In this document: piece after piece, positions 14,172 to 16,382 of the stretch
Numbering within the stretch: position 1 is the stretch's first letter
How the letters are laid out: each line of letters starts with the position of its first letter
From: Bacteroidota bacterium
Lineage (GTDB): Bacteria > Bacteroidota > Bacteroidia > UKL13-3
Length of the DNA stretch: 16,382 nucleotides
Assembly (NCBI GenBank): GCA_947462865.1
Contig: CANHRW010000024.1
Location: forward strand, 1-16,382
Direction of reading: 5' to 3'
Program-made: the position numbers and the translations under genes
The notes under the pieces: generated by a model
Database searches by the model: none
Told to the model about the DNA's origin: nothing
Seen by the model: only the letters and a program-made list of their open reading frames with translations

Positions 14172-15524
14172 TTAAATGCCTGTGTAATTATGCGGAGTAA
14201 TTTGTAACAATTCCAATTTTACTTGCTCAGTTACCTGCAAGGTATGGATAAAATTTTTAATTTGCTCTGGGCCTATGTGTTCGTTGGTTCTGGTAAGTGC
14301 TTTAAGGGCCTCATATGGTTTTTCGTAGCCTTCTCTTCTTAAAATGGTTTGAATGGCTTCTGCAACTACAGCCCAATTTTGTTCCAAATCTGCATGCAAT
14401 TTGCTTTCATTCAATAACAACTTATTCAAGCCTTTTAAAATAGATTGCATGGCAATAAGTTGATGTGCCAATGGAACTCCTACATTTCTTAAAACAGTAC
14501 TGTCTGTTAAATCGCGTTGCAAACGAGATATTGGTAGTTTTTCGGCCAAATGCGCAAATAAGGCATTTGCAATGCCTAAATTACCTTCTGCATTTTCAAA
14601 ATCAATTGGATTAACTTTATGAGGCATGGCACTTGAACCCACTTCTCCCGCTTTGAGTTGTTGTTTGAAATATTCCATTGAAACATATTGCCAGACATCT
14701 TTACAAAAATCCAACAAGATGGTATTGATGCGCATATTGGCATGGCAGAATGCAGCCAAATGGTCGTAATGTTCTATTTGTGTGGTGTATTGAGAGCGAC
14801 TGAGGTTTAAGGTATTGTTTACAAATTCATTGGCAAATGTTACCCAATTGATGCTTGGATAGGCCACATGATGGGCATTGAAATTTCCGGTTGCGCCTCC
14901 AAATTTTGCTGAAAATGGCACTTGTTTTAAAGCTTTTGATTGAAGTTCAAGTCTTTCAACAAATACTTTCCATTCTTTACCTAAAAGTGTTGGGGATGCA
15001 GGCTGGCCATGTGTTTTAGCCAACATTGGTATTTTTGCCCAATCTTCAGATTGACTGGTTATTTTTTGCAATACTTGCTCCATTACTGGCAACATTTCTT
15101 GCTCAAACGCCATTTTAAGACTTAAAGGGATGGCAGTATTGTTGATGTCTTGAGAGGTCAATCCAAAATGAATGAACTCTGCAGCCTCACTGATGTTTAA
15201 TTTTTCAAAAGCCTCTTTTAAAAAATACTCAACGGCTTTTACATCGTGATTGGTTGTTTTTTCAATTTCTTTGATTCTTAAGGCATCTGATTCACTGAAA
15301 TTCAGATACAGGTTTTGGAGTGGCTGTTCCATTTTTTCCAGATCAAACTGAGCCAATTGAGGCAAAGGCAATTTACACAGCGCTATAAAATAGCCTACTT
15401 CAATTTGAACCCTGTATTTGATTAAGCCAAACTCACTGAAATAATTACTTAAGTTTTTAGTGAGTTTGTTGTACCTGCCGTCTACCGGACTAATCGCATA
15501 AAGTTCAGAATTTGAATTGCTCAT
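14172..15524 (-). CDS. purB: Adenylosuccinate lyase (PurB)
   Basis: PurB acts twice in purine synthesis: it splits SAICAR to AICAR and adenylosuccinate to AMP, releasing fumarate. From the chosen start it has 450 residues, matching the longer E. coli-type PurB with its characteristic opening ISPVDGRY (11-18). The fumarase/lyase superfamily landmarks are TSQDINNT (123-130), the active-site KTHGQPAS with His172, and the signature loop GSSAMPHKVNPIDFENAEGN (296-315), including the catalytic serine pair at 297-298. The frame is open back to 15584, but the family-consistent start is ATG at 15524, and a promoter-like element lies inside the extension. It is followed 1 base later by a lipoprotein gene and is divergent from sppA across 104 bp. 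Confidence 0.97.
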   Translation of the reverse strand: MSNSNSELYAISPVDGRYNKLTKNLSNYFSEFGLIKYRVQIEVGYFIALCKLPLPQLAQFDLEKMEQPLQNLYLNFSESDALRIKEIEKTTNHDVKAVEYFLKEAFEKLNISEAAEFIHFGLTSQDINNTAIPLSLKMAFEQEMLPVMEQVLQKITSQSEDWAKIPMLAKTHGQPASPTLLGKEWKVFVERLELQSKALKQVPFSAKFGGATGNFNAHHVAYPSINWVTFANEFVNNTLNLSRSQYTTQIEHYDHLAAFCHANMRINTILLDFCKDVWQYVSMEYFKQQLKAGEVGSSAMPHKVNPIDFENAEGNLGIANALFAHLAEKLPISRLQRDLTDSTVLRNVGVPLAHQLIAMQSILKGLNKLLLNESKLHADLEQNWAVVAEAIQTILRREGYEKPYEALKALTRTNEHIGPEQIKNFIHTLQVTEQVKLELLQITPHNYTGI

Positions 15525-15540
15525 TTTATTAAATAAAACG

Positions 15541-15570
15541 CAAAAATAAGCCAAACTATTTGAACTGAAA
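15541..15570 (-). promoter_or_regulatory. Candidate Bacteroidota-type promoter for purB
   Basis: On the minus strand, TATTTTTG (15541-15548) is an exact match to the -7 element TAnnTTTG. It is preceded, 18 bases upstream, by TTTC (15567-15570), three of four bases of the -33 TTTG. The implied transcript would have a 5' UTR of only about 10 bases before the purB ATG. The region is AT-rich, so chance matches are possible. No purine-operator or riboswitch-like structure is seen here. Confidence 0.4.
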
Positions 15571-15628
15571 GCAAAAAATAACAAGGCAATCTGCTTTCCA
15601 TTGTATATTTACAGCCAATTCTAACACA

Positions 15629-16382
15629 ATGAAACAATTTTTTAAATTTACATTGGCCAGCATGTTTGGTTTTTTATTGGCAGGTGTTGTAGGATTTTTC
15701 TTGCTAATAGGGGCTGTTGGGGCTTTAACAAGTGGGGTAAGCGAAGAAGCTGAAACGGTTCAAGTGCCTGAAAACACGATACTTCATTTAAAAATCAATT
15801 ATACCATTCCTGAAAGAGGTAACAAAGGAAGCTTAGATTTAAGCATGTTTGGCATGCCTGGATTTGGCAAAGAAATGGGCTTACAAGATATTGTAAAAAC
15901 CATCAATGATGCTGCTATTGATGAGCATATCAAAGGCATCTATTTAGATTTAGACTTAAACAGTCAAAGCTTTGCAACTGTAGAAGAAATACGTAAAGCT
16001 TTATATGCATTTAAAAAGCAACAAAAATTTGTGGTAGCCTATGCCGAAATGATGGATGAATATGGCTATTTTTTGGCATCAACTGCCGATAAAATATATA
16101 TGAACCCCAACGGAACATTGGTTTTAAACGGATTGGCGTCTGAAGTGGTGTATTTAAAAGATGCATTAGATAAAATTGGATTGGAACCACAACTCATCAG
16201 ACATGGGAAGTTTAAATCGGCAGGCGAACCTTTTATTGCCAATAAAATGAGCAATGAAAACAGGGCTCAAATTGAAAGCTATTTGGGCTCATTGTACCAT
16301 CATTTTGTTGAACAAATTGCCAAAGACCGTAAAAAGGATAAAGCATTTGTGCATGCGGTTATTAATGAATTAAAAATTCAAC
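15629..16382 (+). CDS. sppA: Signal peptide peptidase SppA, 67K type, N-terminal part (3' end outside window)
   Basis: SppA is a membrane-bound serine/lysine protease that degrades cleaved signal peptides. The visible 251 codons begin at ATG 15629 with a hydrophobic membrane anchor (about residues 5-35), then a linker and the first SppA domain. Recognisable segments are ILHLKINYTIPE, IKGIYLDLDLNSQSF, YGYFLASTADKIYMNPNGTL and GKFKSAGEPF. In the last, Lys196 aligns with the catalytic lysine of E. coli SppA (Lys209, in YKSAVEPF). The catalytic serine is in the second half of the protein, beyond the window edge. The reading frame is open to base 16382. It is divergent from purB. A plus-strand promoter was not clear, apart from a weak TATATTTA at 15604. 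Confidence 0.93.
   Translation, partial: MKQFFKFTLASMFGFLLAGVVGFFLLIGAVGALTSGVSEEAETVQVPENTILHLKINYTIPERGNKGSLDLSMFGMPGFGKEMGLQDIVKTINDAAIDEHIKGIYLDLDLNSQSFATVEEIRKALYAFKKQQKFVVAYAEMMDEYGYFLASTADKIYMNPNGTLVLNGLASEVVYLKDALDKIGLEPQLIRHGKFKSAGEPFIANKMSNENRAQIESYLGSLYHHFVEQIAKDRKKDKAFVHAVINELKIQ

Noticed and set aside
15525..15584. Upstream ATG that would lengthen PurB by 20 residues
   Set aside because: The extension overlaps the promoter-like site at 15541-15570 and adds a hydrophobic leader to a cytosolic enzyme. The family start is at 15524.
1..16382. Search by eye for CRISPR repeats, insertion sequences, phage genes, toxin-antitoxin pairs, tRNA genes and known riboswitches
   Set aside because: No direct-repeat arrays, transposase-like frames, terminal inverted repeats or tRNA-like cloverleaf were seen. 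The coding content is housekeeping.

Overview
This window is a stretch of ordinary bacterial chromosome. It is AT-rich and gene-dense, and almost every gene is housekeeping. The protein sequences, a DUF6913-type gene next to ligA, a 16S-type ribosomal protein (S16) with a long Ala/Glu-rich tail, no clear Shine-Dalgarno sequences, and promoter-like sites of the form TTTG-N18-TAnnTTTG all point to the phylum Bacteroidota. Class or family cannot be fixed from the sequence alone. I see no mobile element, CRISPR array, tRNA, rRNA, phage gene, toxin-antitoxin pair or recognisable defence system.

Layout. Positions 1-4560 are a rightward run: the 3' part of ligA (NAD+ DNA ligase), a DUF6913-type protein, queE (7-deazaguanine synthesis) and priA (replication restart helicase). 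They are packed with a 4-bp overlap or 10-20 bp gaps, so they are probably co-transcribed. Positions 4565-10918 run leftward: rplS, valS, parE and an RsmB-like rRNA m5C methyltransferase, with terminator-like hairpins after rplS and after valS. Positions 10571-13500 hold the classic rpsP-rimM-trmD-rplS translation cluster on the minus strand. Here it is split: a plus-strand gene for a secreted, possibly outer-membrane protein lies between rimM and trmD. Positions 13625-15524 are purB followed 1 bp later by a small lipoprotein gene, also leftward. At 15629 the 5' part of sppA (membrane-anchored signal peptide peptidase) starts rightward and runs off the window.

How the genes work together. The themes are translation (S16, its assembly factor RimM, tRNA m1G37 methylase TrmD, L19, valyl-tRNA synthetase, 16S rRNA m5C methylase, and QueE for queuosine in tRNA), DNA maintenance (LigA, PriA, topoisomerase IV subunit B) and purine synthesis (PurB). 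The parts not explained by housekeeping are the DUF6913-type protein, the inserted secreted protein at 11772-12401 and the PurB-linked lipoprotein. No convincing new multi-gene system is visible. The best leads are the split ribosomal operon, a two-hairpin candidate leader in front of rpsP, and the purB-lipoprotein coupling. No gene-free stretch exceeds about 125 bases.
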